The translations under genes were made by a program, and so were the position numbers. From an uncultured Victivallales bacterium (GTDB lineage Bacteria; Verrucomicrobiota; Lentisphaeria; Victivallales; UBA1829), in NCBI GenBank assembly GCA_944390795.1, contig CALXRI010000002.1, forward strand, positions 124,001 to 188,000: a stretch of 64,000 nucleotides of DNA, given 5' to 3'. Within the stretch, counting starts at the first letter, position 1; every line of letters starts with the position of its first letter. The notes below the pieces were generated by a model. That model had not been told where the DNA came from. It saw only the letters and a list, made by a program, of their open reading frames with translations, and searched no databases. This document shows positions 34,762-43,491 of the stretch, in pieces.

Positions 34762-35670
34762 ATGAAGAGTGACATTGCATTCGTCGGACTCGGTTACTGC
34801 AGCAACGACTATCTCTGCCGGGTGCCGGAAATCCCGCTGGATCACAAGATCGAGGCGCTCGAACATCTGACGCAGGGCGGCGGCCCGGCGGCAACGGCGA
34901 CGGTGGCGGCGGCCCGGCTCGGAATGAAATGCGCGTTCGTCGGAGTCGCAGGCGACGATGAATCGGGACAGATGATTGTCAGGGACCTCAACGCCGAAAA
35001 GGTTTCCACCGAAGCGTTTCGGGTCCGGAAGGGCTGCACGACCTCGAGCGCCTACTGCTGGATCGACGCAAGCGGAAAACGCAGCATTGTATGGTACCGG
35101 GGCAACGGCGCGGATCTTGCGCCGGAGGAGGTGCCCGAACCGCTGATCGCAAATGCAAAACTCCTGCATCTGGACGGACATCAGACGCATGCGGCGCTTG
35201 CGGCGGCGAAGATGGCGCGGAAGCACGGCGTGCTGGTCAACATCGACGCGGGAACGCTCCGCCCGGGAGTCGGGGAAATTCTGAAACACACGGACATTCT
35301 CATCACGTCCGAATTTTTCGCAAAGCAGATCACGGGAGCGGAGGGCTACGAGACTCAGCTGATGGAACTCGTGAAGATCGGCGCAAAGGTCACGGGCATC
35401 ACGATGGGATGCCGGGGGTCGATGTGCTATGACCGGGAGACGGGAAAAGTGATTCGCTGCCCGATTTTCGAGGATTGTCCGGTCGTCGACACCACGGGCG
35501 CGGGAGATGTGTTCCATGCCGCGTTCGGCGTGCGCTATCTGACATGCAGGGATCTGTTCCAGTGCCTCCGCTTCGCCTCCGCGGTATCGGGAATCAAGTG
35601 CGGAAAACTCGGCGGACGCGCGGGAATTCCGACATTGGCGGAAGTGGAAGCTTTTCTGAAACGGCATTGA
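34762..35670 (+). CDS. PfkB-family carbohydrate kinase
   Basis: This 302-residue ribokinase-like protein begins AFVGLGYCSNDYL. It has the N-terminal substrate block QGGGPAATATVAAARLG and the C-terminal PfkB signature with the catalytic Asp (VVDTTGAGDVFHAAF, Asp near 254). It phosphorylates a sugar or sugar acid with ATP. The position next to iolB suggests a role like IolC (5-dehydro-2-deoxygluconate kinase), but the sequence alone does not prove the substrate. The ATG at 34762 has an AGGAAA SD and directly precedes the first beta-strand; an upstream extension is unlikely because it would run back into the promoter. Confidence 0.9.
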   Translation: MKSDIAFVGLGYCSNDYLCRVPEIPLDHKIEALEHLTQGGGPAATATVAAARLGMKCAFVGVAGDDESGQMIVRDLNAEKVSTEAFRVRKGCTTSSAYCWIDASGKRSIVWYRGNGADLAPEEVPEPLIANAKLLHLDGHQTHAALAAAKMARKHGVLVNIDAGTLRPGVGEILKHTDILITSEFFAKQITGAEGYETQLMELVKIGAKVTGITMGCRGSMCYDRETGKVIRCPIFEDCPVVDTTGAGDVFHAAFGVRYLTCRDLFQCLRFASAVSGIKCGKLGGRAGIPTLAEVEAFLKRH

Positions 35671-35860
35671 AAAAGGAAAAAGGTCCACGGAAGGCGCAGA
35701 AGTCCGTTTCGCCTCCGGCGGCGGCTTGCGCAGCCGGACTGCGGCAGGACGGAAAGTCCTGCACGAATATAAGTTGCGAGGCAAATTAATTATTTTTTGA
35801 ATTGCGCAGCTTCGCGCGCATGATTTAAAAACGGGAACATTCAACCAGGGAGGTTGTAAA
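35671..35860 (+). other. Structured spacer between pfkB and iolB
   Basis: This 190-base gap contains a perfect hairpin GCAGGAC/GTCCTGC (35744-35750 with 35756-35762, loop GGAAA), nested near an outer AGTCCG/CGGACT pair (35701-35706 with 35735-35740). No T-run follows, so it is not a standard terminator. An SD (GGGAGG) stands before iolB. No gene is present. It may modulate expression between the two genes. Confidence 0.4.
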
Positions 35861-36664
35861 ATGGAAAAACTGCTTGTCAGACTCGGGAAGAAACTGAAGA
35901 ACGGATACAACCCGGTCTTCCGGAATCACACACTCGGCATGAAACTCACCACCTTCGGCATCCTCTCGCTGGAAAAAGGAAACTCCTATACGGCCGATAC
36001 CGGCGACAACGAAGTCGCCCTGGTCATTCTCGGCGGCAAATGCTCCGTGAAGGGAAAGGATTTCTCCTTCGCGGAAGTCGGAGAGCGCAAGGACGTCTTC
36101 TCCGGCAAACCCCATACGGTGTATCTCCCCTTCCATACGGAATACACCGTCACGGCTCTGACCGATACGGTGGATCTGGCCGTGAACGAATCCCCGGCGA
36201 CACGCGGAACCGCGCCGCCGACCGTCATCCGTCCTGAAGACACCAGGGAAATCACGATCGGGCGCGACAACTTCACACGCAAGGCCACCATCATGCTGGA
36301 CGAGAAATTCGATTCGGAACACTTCTACATCGGCGAAGGGCTCGTCCCCTCCGGCAACTGGTCCGGCTATCCCCCGCACCGCCACGACATCGACAATCCC
36401 CCGGAGGAAATCGACATGGAGGAGACCTATTTCTACCGCTTCCAGCCGCAGCAGGGCTTCGGCATCCAGAAGGTCTACACCGCCGACCGGCGCATCGATG
36501 AAATCTACACGATCGAGGAAAACGACACCGTCGCGATCGCCGAAGGCTACCACCCGCTGGCGGCCGCGCCCGGATACGACATGTATTATCTCTGGACGAT
36601 GACGGGCGCGAACAACCGCGGCCTCATCTCCAGCAAAGATCCCGATCACGCATGGGTAAAATGA
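35861..36664 (+). CDS. iolB: 5-deoxy-glucuronate isomerase IolB
   Basis: This 267-residue double-cupin protein matches IolB closely. The metal site appears as YPPHRHD (His173, His175), METYFYRF-like EETYFYRF (Glu188) and GYHPLAAAPGYDMYYLW (His231). The C-terminal DPDHAW is also typical. IolB converts 5-deoxy-glucuronate to 5-dehydro-2-deoxy-gluconate in myo-inositol breakdown. It lies in one operon with a PfkB kinase upstream and an FGGY kinase overlapping its stop codon. Other canonical inositol genes (iolD, iolE, iolG) are not adjacent. Confidence 0.93.
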   Translation: MEKLLVRLGKKLKNGYNPVFRNHTLGMKLTTFGILSLEKGNSYTADTGDNEVALVILGGKCSVKGKDFSFAEVGERKDVFSGKPHTVYLPFHTEYTVTALTDTVDLAVNESPATRGTAPPTVIRPEDTREITIGRDNFTRKATIMLDEKFDSEHFYIGEGLVPSGNWSGYPPHRHDIDNPPEEIDMEETYFYRFQPQQGFGIQKVYTADRRIDEIYTIEENDTVAIAEGYHPLAAAPGYDMYYLWTMTGANNRGLISSKDPDHAWVK

Positions 36665-38178
36665 TGGCGGGCAAAGACATCCTCCTTGGAATCGACTTCG
36701 GTTCCGGCGGCTGCAAGATCAGCGCGATTGACACCGTCGGCGCCCTGCTCGGCGAAGCCTCCGTGGAATACCCGACGCATTATCCGCATCCGGGATTCTC
36801 CGAACAGGAACCGGCCGACTGGTATGACGCGATGTGCCGCGCGCTCGCGCTTCTCCGGGAGCGGAACGTCGATTTCCGGAGGATCGCGGCAGTCGCCTTC
36901 GACGGGTCCACGCACAACGCGGTGCTGCTGGACGGGAACATGAAGCCCCTGCGGCGGACGATCATGTGGACCGACCAGCGCAGCGTCGAGGAGTGCGCAT
37001 ATCTGAAAGCGCACTATGCGGAGCGGATTTTCGCGACGGCGTGGCAGATGCCGACGCCGACCTGGACGCTTCCCCAGCTCATGTGGATCCGGAACCATGA
37101 AAAGGAGGTGATCGCGAAGACCGAACACGTCCTGTTTGTGAAGGATTATGTCCGCTATCTTGTAACAGGCTTATCCGCAACGGATTACATTGAAGCGCAG
37201 GGCACGCTTTTCTTCAACATGGCAAAGCGGGAATGGGCGGAGGAGCTCGTCGCGCCGACGGGATTGAAAATGTCCGCCCTCCCCCGGCTGCTCCGTCCGT
37301 GCGACCGGGCGGGAAGCGTCACAAGAGCCGCCGCGCGTGACACGGGAATTCCGGAAGGCACTCCCGTCATCTGCGGCAGTTCCGACTCCGCAGTCGAGGA
37401 TTACGGCGCCGGAGCCGTTGAGCCGGGCGACTGCATCGTCAAGCTCGCGACGGCAGGCAACGTCAATGTCATGACGGACCGCGCGGTCCCGCACGAACGC
37501 ACGCTCACCTATTCGCACATTGTCGAAGGCATGTATTACACGGTCTCGGCGACAAACGCGGCGGCGGTCTGCCAGAGATGGTTCCGCGACAATTTCTGCG
37601 ACACGGAAAAGCGTCTCGCTTCCGAACGCGGCGCCAAGGCGTTCAATCTGATGGACGAACTGGCGGAGACCTCGCCGGCCGGCTCGAACGGCATCTTCTT
37701 CCACCCCTATCTCCAGGGGGAGCGCTCCCCCTACTGGGATCCGGATCTGCGCGGCAGTTTCAGCGGAATCGGCATGGGAAGCACCCGGGCGGATTTCGCC
37801 CGCGCCCTGCTCGAAGGCGTCGGATTTTCACTCCTGGACTGCTACGGGCTGATCGAGGAGATGAAACTCCCGGTCAAACGCCTTTTCCTGATCGGAGGCG
37901 GAGGAAGGAGCCGTCTCTGGAGCAGCATCGTCTGCAACATCTTCAATCTTCCGCTGACCGTCCCCTCCCCCGGCGACGCGTCCTTCGGCGCGGCGCTTCT
38001 CGCGGGAAGCGGCGTCGGGATTTTCAGCGACCCCCGCGAAGCGGTCAGACGCTGTCTCCGGATCGACCGGGAGCTTGCGCCCGATCCCGGAACGGCGGAA
38101 AAATACCGGAAGCTGTTCGCCTCCTACAAGGCGATTCACGACGCGATGGCTCCGGTCTACCGCGCGTTGCGGAAATGA
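36661..38178 (+). CDS. FGGY-family carbohydrate kinase, XylB-like
   Basis: This 505-residue kinase has the N-terminal phosphate-binding GIDFGSGGCKISAID, the AVAFDGSTHNAVLLD block, IMWTDQRS, the substrate side and the C-terminal LFLIGGGGRSRLWSSIVCNIFNLP, which is the FGGY_C signature. Relatives phosphorylate xylulose, gluconate, glycerol and other polyols. Three in-frame ATGs lie at 36652, 36661 and 36664. The one at 36661 overlaps the iolB stop (ATGA) and is preferred. A kinase of this family in an IolB cluster is unusual and suggests a parallel sugar or polyol branch. Confidence 0.9.
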   Translation: MMAGKDILLGIDFGSGGCKISAIDTVGALLGEASVEYPTHYPHPGFSEQEPADWYDAMCRALALLRERNVDFRRIAAVAFDGSTHNAVLLDGNMKPLRRTIMWTDQRSVEECAYLKAHYAERIFATAWQMPTPTWTLPQLMWIRNHEKEVIAKTEHVLFVKDYVRYLVTGLSATDYIEAQGTLFFNMAKREWAEELVAPTGLKMSALPRLLRPCDRAGSVTRAAARDTGIPEGTPVICGSSDSAVEDYGAGAVEPGDCIVKLATAGNVNVMTDRAVPHERTLTYSHIVEGMYYTVSATNAAAVCQRWFRDNFCDTEKRLASERGAKAFNLMDELAETSPAGSNGIFFHPYLQGERSPYWDPDLRGSFSGIGMGSTRADFARALLEGVGFSLLDCYGLIEEMKLPVKRLFLIGGGGRSRLWSSIVCNIFNLPLTVPSPGDASFGAALLAGSGVGIFSDPREAVRRCLRIDRELAPDPGTAEKYRKLFASYKAIHDAMAPVYRALRK

Positions 38179-38248
38179 TTCCCCTCCCCGGAAGCAAAAT
38201 GAAGTTGATCGAATAAGAAATCACCATCAATCAAGGAGATACGACAAA

Positions 38249-39694
38249 ATGTTGCCGTCCACCAGCAATTACATGTTCGAAATGATCCGAAGCGAACTCA
38301 CTGACGCCGTCGGGAAAGAGTATGTCGACGTCCGTGAAGCGGACCGCTTCGCCCACTCCGTCGACTACTACTGGATTCCCGAAATGTGGCATGACCGCAA
38401 CATGCCCAACCCGCAGGCGGATCTCATCGTCCATCCGGGCACAGCCGAAGAAGTCTCGAAGGTCATGAAGATCGCCAACACCTACAAGATTCCCGTGGTG
38501 CCGTGGGGCGGCGGCTCGGGCTCGCAGGGCGGCGCGCTTCCCGTGCTCGGCGGCATTCTCCTTGACACGAAGCGCCTGAACAGGGTCTGGAAGATCGACA
38601 CCACCGCGCTGACGGTCACGGCCGGAACGGGAATCATCATGCGCCATCTGGAGTGGGAGGTCAACAAGGCGGGCTATTCGACGATGCATCTTCCCGCTTC
38701 GATCGCCTGCGCGACGGTCGGCGGCTTCCTCGCACACCGCGGAACGGGCGTCCTCTCGACGAAATGGGGCAAGATCGAAGACATGGTCATGTCGCTGGAA
38801 GTCGTCCTGCCGACGGGCGAAATCATCAATACGCTCCCGATTCCGCGCCACGCGTCCGGGCCCGATCTCACGATGATGTTCCTGGGAAGCGAAGGCACGC
38901 TCGGCGTCATCACGAAAGTCACGCTGAAAATCCATCCGCAGCCCGAGGCGCGCAAATTCCGCGCCTATCTCTTCAAGACCTTCGACGACGCGATGGACGC
39001 CGGAGCCTCCCTGATGAGAAGCCGTCTGCGCCCCTGCGCGATCCGCCTCTATGACGAGGAGGAGACGCGCCATCACGTCAAACGCGTGTTCGGGCTCGAC
39101 GACATCAGCGGCTCCTATCTGGTGTTCGGATTCGACGGCTATGAGAAAATCGTCGATCTGGAAATGGAGGAGGCCATGAAGATCATGAGGAAATACGACG
39201 TCCGGGACCTCGGAAGCAAAGGCGGCGACATGTGGTGGGAGAACAAATACAAGTTCTTCTATCCGCCCTACATGTTCCATATGCCGCAGGCCTTCGGGAC
39301 GCTCGACACGGTCGCAACCTTCAGCGACATCAAGAACGTCTATCACGCCATGAAGAAGGTCGTCAACGAAAACTTCCCCGAAGCGCGCTTCATCGGACAC
39401 TTCTCGCACTGGTATGAATGGGGCTGCATGCTCTACGCGCGCTTCATCTTCGAGAAGGCGCCCGCGGACCCGCGCGAGGCGGCGGCGCTCTACAACCGCG
39501 TCTGGGATCTGGCGATCCGCGCGGCGATCGCCAACGGCGGCGTCATCAACGAGCACCACGGCGTCGGACTCAAGCTCGGGCGCCTGATGAAGGAGCTCTA
39601 CGGACCCGCCAAGGAGCTCGTGCTCGACAAGCTCAAAAAGGAGCTCGACCCGAACAACATCATGAATCCCGGCAAAATGGGTTTCGGCTTCTGA
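38249..39694 (+). CDS. FAD-linked oxidase of the AgpS/GlcD-like family
   Basis: This 481-residue protein has the FAD_binding_4 fold ([50 protein letters not shown]) and the FAD-oxidase_C part (FIGHFSHWYEWGCMLYARF, INEHHGVGLKLGRLM). It is closer to the alkyl-dihydroxyacetonephosphate synthase/D-lactate dehydrogenase branch than to LctD encoded at 29679. It precedes an Fe-S protein by 36 bp, which looks like an electron-accepting partner. The ATG at 38249 has an AAGGAGAT SD. It probably oxidises a 2-hydroxyacid or polyol produced in this pathway. Confidence 0.88.
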   Translation: MLPSTSNYMFEMIRSELTDAVGKEYVDVREADRFAHSVDYYWIPEMWHDRNMPNPQADLIVHPGTAEEVSKVMKIANTYKIPVVPWGGGSGSQGGALPVLGGILLDTKRLNRVWKIDTTALTVTAGTGIIMRHLEWEVNKAGYSTMHLPASIACATVGGFLAHRGTGVLSTKWGKIEDMVMSLEVVLPTGEIINTLPIPRHASGPDLTMMFLGSEGTLGVITKVTLKIHPQPEARKFRAYLFKTFDDAMDAGASLMRSRLRPCAIRLYDEEETRHHVKRVFGLDDISGSYLVFGFDGYEKIVDLEMEEAMKIMRKYDVRDLGSKGGDMWWENKYKFFYPPYMFHMPQAFGTLDTVATFSDIKNVYHAMKKVVNENFPEARFIGHFSHWYEWGCMLYARFIFEKAPADPREAAALYNRVWDLAIRAAIANGGVINEHHGVGLKLGRLMKELYGPAKELVLDKLKKELDPNNIMNPGKMGFGF

Positions 39695-39730
39695 ATCCGA
39701 CACATCTTTAGAAATCAAGGAGAATCTTCC

Positions 39731-40783
39731 ATGCATATCCAGAAATTTGAAGACGCCATGAAGGCATGCCGCTTCTGTTTCATGTGCCGCCATCTTTCCG
39801 CGGTCGGCAACGTCACGTTCAGCGAATCCGACACCCCGCGCGGACGCGCGCTGCTGCTCGACAAGGTCTCGATGAATCCGGAATTTCTCAGGAGCGAGGC
39901 GGTCGTCTCGACGATGTATCAGTCCGACCTCAGCGCGTGCTGCCGCTTCCACTGCGTCAGCCATTACGACGAGAACGGACTTGTCCTCGCCGCCCGGCGC
40001 GACATCGTCGAAGCGGGAGCGGCGCCGGAAAACGTCGGAAAACTGGCGGCGGAACTCGGGAAAAGCGCAGCGTTCAAGGTTTCCGGAAAAAAGGCCGACA
40101 CCATCTATTTCATCGACCGGTACACGGCGCGGCAGCCGGAAATCTCCGGCGCGTTTGATAAAATCGCAAAGGCGGCAAAAGTTCCGTATATGACGATCAC
40201 CGGCGGCTGTCTCGGCAAGGCCCTCAAAACGCTCGGCTTTGAAAACGAGGCGAAAAAAGCGGCATCGGCATTCGCGAAAGCCCTCGCGGCGTCCGGAGCG
40301 AAAGTGGTGGTCGTCAGCAATCCTGCCGCCTACGACGCGCTGAAGAACGACTGTCCCGCGCTCGGAATCAAACTCAAATGCAAGGTCATGCACACGTCGG
40401 AATTCATCGCGGGGAAACTCGCGGGGCTGAAGCTCCGGAAACCGGCGGGAAAGGCCTCCGCAGTCTATTATCTGGAAAGCGACTTCCTCCGGAACTACAA
40501 CGAGGTCGCCGCGCCGCGTGAAGCGCTCACGAGGTGCGGCTTCAAGCTCCTGCCGTTCGGCACGAACAACGAGGAGTCCTACTCCGCCGGAGAGGGAGCA
40601 TGCGTCCTGCCCGAACTCAATCCCGGACTCGTGAAACTTCTTGCCGAGAAGGTCGCCTCGCGCTGCGACGATGCGAAAAAGGACACGCTTGTCACGGCGT
40701 CTCCCTACACGAAGCATGTGCTCACGAAATATGCGGGCCTCAAGGTGAAGACGATTGAGGAAATGGTCTCCTCGCTTCTCTGA
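39731..40783 (+). CDS. Fe-S oxidoreductase subunit, GlpC/GlcF-like
   Basis: This 350-residue protein has an N-terminal cysteine cluster CRFCFMCRH (Cys13, 16, 19) and a second DLSACCRFHC, as expected for 4Fe-4S ligands. The C-terminal half has alpha/beta segments similar to the heterodisulfide reductase-like CCG domains of GlcF/GlpC proteins, but the CCG motifs are degenerate. It follows the FAD-linked oxidase in the same operon and is probably its electron acceptor. I cannot tell what it passes electrons to. Confidence 0.72.
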   Translation: MHIQKFEDAMKACRFCFMCRHLSAVGNVTFSESDTPRGRALLLDKVSMNPEFLRSEAVVSTMYQSDLSACCRFHCVSHYDENGLVLAARRDIVEAGAAPENVGKLAAELGKSAAFKVSGKKADTIYFIDRYTARQPEISGAFDKIAKAAKVPYMTITGGCLGKALKTLGFENEAKKAASAFAKALAASGAKVVVVSNPAAYDALKNDCPALGIKLKCKVMHTSEFIAGKLAGLKLRKPAGKASAVYYLESDFLRNYNEVAAPREALTRCGFKLLPFGTNNEESYSAGEGACVLPELNPGLVKLLAEKVASRCDDAKKDTLVTASPYTKHVLTKYAGLKVKTIEEMVSSLL

Positions 40784-40825
40784 AACGCCCGCCACCAGTG
40801 AGAGATAAAACGAAACGAGAAAAAA

Positions 40826-41656
40826 ATGGCTCTTTACACATTCAATGAACTGCTGCGCCCGGCGCGCCGGGAAGGAGTGGCGGTTGCTGCAATCAACATT
40901 GCGAACTACGAAACGGCGGTCGCTGTCTGCGAGGCATCGGAACAGGTGCGGCGTCCGGTCATCATCCAGATGTATTCGCGGATGTTCGGAAACGGCAAGG
41001 CGGAGATGCTGATCCCCCTGCTCCGGAAACTTGCGGAGAAATCCGGCCAGATGGTCGCGGTGCATCTCGACCACGGCGCAAGTCTCGAACAGGTGCGGGA
41101 CGCGGTCCGCTGGGGATGCACGTCGGTGATGTTCGACGGCTCGAACCTTCCGATGGAGGAGAACATCCGGATCACGCGCGAAGTCGTGAAGCTTGCGAGG
41201 GCGGCCGGCGTTTCCACCGAGGCGGAGATCGGGCACGTCGCAATAGGTGACGAGGGACATCTGACCGATCCGGATGAGGCGAAACGCTTTGTCGAGGAAA
41301 CGGGAGTCGATGCGCTCGCGGTTGCAATCGGGACGGCGCACGGCTACTATAAAACCGTGCCGGAACTCGACATCGAACGCTGCGCGGCGATCGCCGAAGC
41401 GCTGCCCGATACGCCGCTCGTCCTGCACGGCGGCAGCGGCACGCCGATGGAGGACGTGAAGAAAGTCATCCGTCGCGGCATCGCCAAAATCAACATCGCC
41501 ACGGAGTTTCAGGACACCTTTCTCAAGGCGACCAGGGCGGAACTGGAAAAACTCAATGGAAAATTCCTTCCGATCGACCGCTTCATGGATCCGGTCCGGG
41601 AAAAATGCGCCGCCCACGCGGCGCGCCTGATGAAGGAGTTCGCTTTTCTGTCATAA
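40826..41656 (+). CDS. Class II fructose-bisphosphate-type aldolase, possibly IolJ-like
   Basis: This 276-residue zinc aldolase has the family blocks VAVHLDHGASLEQV, TEAEIGHVAIGDEG, AIGTAHGYYK, LHGGSGTPMEDVKK and AKINIATEFQ, with Zn-binding histidines in HLDHG, GTAHG and HGGSG. Family members cleave fructose- or tagatose-1,6-bisphosphate; IolJ cleaves 6-phospho-5-dehydro-2-deoxygluconate into DHAP and malonate semialdehyde. With PfkB and IolB upstream, an IolJ-like role fits best. It is last in the operon and is followed by a strong terminator. Confidence 0.9.
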   Translation: MALYTFNELLRPARREGVAVAAINIANYETAVAVCEASEQVRRPVIIQMYSRMFGNGKAEMLIPLLRKLAEKSGQMVAVHLDHGASLEQVRDAVRWGCTSVMFDGSNLPMEENIRITREVVKLARAAGVSTEAEIGHVAIGDEGHLTDPDEAKRFVEETGVDALAVAIGTAHGYYKTVPELDIERCAAIAEALPDTPLVLHGGSGTPMEDVKKVIRRGIAKINIATEFQDTFLKATRAELEKLNGKFLPIDRFMDPVREKCAAHAARLMKEFAFLS

Positions 41657-41682
41657 CCCCCGCTTCCGTCCGGAATATGGAA

Positions 41683-41721
41683 ACGGCATGCTGCGGCCGG
41701 CTGCCGCGCATGCCGTCTTTT
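41683..41721 (+). terminator. Terminator of the pfkB-aldolase operon
   Basis: ACGGCATG pairs with CATGCCGT (41683-41690 with 41709-41716), with a nested GCGGC/GCCGC, and is followed by CTTTT. It lies about 27 bases after the aldolase stop. Confidence 0.85.
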
Positions 41722-41793
41722 CATCTCCGACACAGACCGCAGTCCGCCGGAAAGAGCGGAAATTCATGCGGGAGTTCTTCTTACGGAAAGCGC

Positions 41794-43236
41794 CTACTTG
41801 AGTTTTTCCGAAAGCAGGCGGACAACCGTCTGGGGATTGGCTTTTCCGCGGCTGGCTTTCATGACCTGCCCGACCAGATACTGAAGGACGGCGGTCTTGC
41901 CGTCGCGGAACTGCTGCACCTGCGCGGGATTCGCCGCAATGACATCCTCGACGAACTTCAGAATCGCACCGTCGTCGGAAACCTGGACCAGTCCCTTTTC
42001 CTTCACGATTTCACCGGGCGCCTTTCCGGTCGAGAACATGTCGGCAAACACGGTTTTCGCAATCTTCCCGTTGATCGTCCCATTGTGGATGAGTTCCACC
42101 ATCGCGGCGAGATTTTCCGGAGTGATCCTGCATTCGGAAATGGAAAGATCCGCATCGGAAAGCTCCCGCAGAAGCTCTCCGACGATCCAGTTCGCAATCA
42201 GCTTGGGGGCGCCGGACTTGCGCGCGGCGGCTTCGAAATAGTCCGCCATGGGCTTTTCCTGGGTCAGAACCTGGGCGTCATAGGGCGTGATCTGAAACTC
42301 CTTCACGAAACGCTCGCGCTTGACTTCGGGCAGTTCGGGAAGCCCTTTCCGGAAGTTTTCCAGATCCTCGTCGGAGAATTCGACGGGAAGGAGATCCGGT
42401 TCGGGGAAATAGCGGTAGTCGTGGGCGTTTTCCTTGCCGCGCATCGTATAGGTTTCTCCGGCGTCGTCGTTCCAGCCGCGCGTCTCCTGTTCGACCGAAC
42501 CGCCTTCGGAAAGCAGAACGATCTGACGTTTCATCTCATAGGCGATGGCGCGGTGCACGGCGCGGAAACTGTTCAGATTCTTCAGCTCGACCTTGGTGCC
42601 GAACGTTTCGCTTCCGCGTTCGCGGATGGAAATGTTGACGTCACAGCGCATCTGGCCTTTCTCCATGTCGCAGTCGCTGATGTCGGCATACTGGATGATC
42701 TGCTTGAGCGAGGTCAGATAAGCGTAGGCTTCATCCGGGGAGCGCATGTCCGGTTCGCTGACGATTTCCATCAGAGGCACGCCGGCGCGGTTGAAATCGA
42801 CGCCGCTGTGAGTGCCGAAATGGGTCAGTTTCGCAACGTCCTCCTCCATGTGGATGCGGGTCAGGCGGATATCCTTGTCCGGCAGCTCCTCGCCGGAAAA
42901 CCCCCTGCCGCAGATATGGATTCTGCCGTTCAGGCAGAAGGGCATGTCATACTGGGTCAGCTGGTAATTCTTCGGCATGTCGGGGTAGAAATAGCTTTTC
43001 CGGTCGAACTTGCTTTTTTTCCGGATGTCGCACGAGCACATGAGCCCGGCGGTCACGATCTTGCGGATCGCCTCCCGGTTCGGAGTCGGCAGAACGCCGG
43101 GGTATCCCATGCAGACGGGACAGACCAGCGTATTCGGCTCCGCGCCGAAACGGTTCGGGCAGGAACAGAACATTTTGCTTTCCGTGCGTGCCTGGACATG
43201 CACTTCGAGACCGATCACAGCTTCATATGCGGGCAT
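41794..43236 (-). CDS. gatB: Asp-tRNA(Asn)/Glu-tRNA(Gln) amidotransferase subunit B
   Basis: This 480-residue protein is full-length GatB: EAVIGLEVHVQ at the N-terminus, a Zn site (CSCPNRFG and CPVCMGYPG), PDMPKNYQLTQYD and the GatB cradle blocks. The C-terminal YqeY-like tail ends in LVGQVMKASRGKANPQTVVRLL. It transfers an amide to Glu-tRNA(Gln) or Asp-tRNA(Asn) together with GatA and GatC. gatA and gatC are not nearby, so the operon is split in this genome. Confidence 0.97.
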   Translation of the reverse strand: MPAYEAVIGLEVHVQARTESKMFCSCPNRFGAEPNTLVCPVCMGYPGVLPTPNREAIRKIVTAGLMCSCDIRKKSKFDRKSYFYPDMPKNYQLTQYDMPFCLNGRIHICGRGFSGEELPDKDIRLTRIHMEEDVAKLTHFGTHSGVDFNRAGVPLMEIVSEPDMRSPDEAYAYLTSLKQIIQYADISDCDMEKGQMRCDVNISIRERGSETFGTKVELKNLNSFRAVHRAIAYEMKRQIVLLSEGGSVEQETRGWNDDAGETYTMRGKENAHDYRYFPEPDLLPVEFSDEDLENFRKGLPELPEVKRERFVKEFQITPYDAQVLTQEKPMADYFEAAARKSGAPKLIANWIVGELLRELSDADLSISECRITPENLAAMVELIHNGTINGKIAKTVFADMFSTGKAPGEIVKEKGLVQVSDDGAILKFVEDVIAANPAQVQQFRDGKTAVLQYLVGQVMKASRGKANPQTVVRLLSEKLK

Positions 43237-43278
43237 AGCAGTTCATCCTCTCCTTATCCTTGGAATTGTCAGGCCGTA

Positions 43279-43307
43279 AAGATAGCACGCCATTGCCCGT
43301 TCTTCAA
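43279..43307 (-). promoter_or_regulatory. Promoter of gatB
   Basis: On the minus strand, -35 TTGAAG (43307-43302) and -10 TATCTT (43284-43279) have a 17-bp spacer, about 43 bases before the gatB ATG. Confidence 0.5.
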
Positions 43308-43491
43308 ATCCGGATTTTCAAAAGAAGAGACAACTTTCACGCTCTTCTCCGGGAAACGGGCGGAGAATCCGGAAGACATCACGGGAACTGTCCTGTGATT
43401 TTTACCTGGAACTTTTCACTCCGCCCTTTCTTTCCTGCCTTTTGCGGATATATTATTCCGTCAGACAACAATCATTCAAGGATGCGCGATC

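Noticed and set aside
38231-41617. 1128-residue minus-strand reading frame opposite the FAD oxidase, Fe-S and aldolase genes
   Set aside because: It spans three well-supported plus-strand genes and has His/Arg-rich shadow composition.
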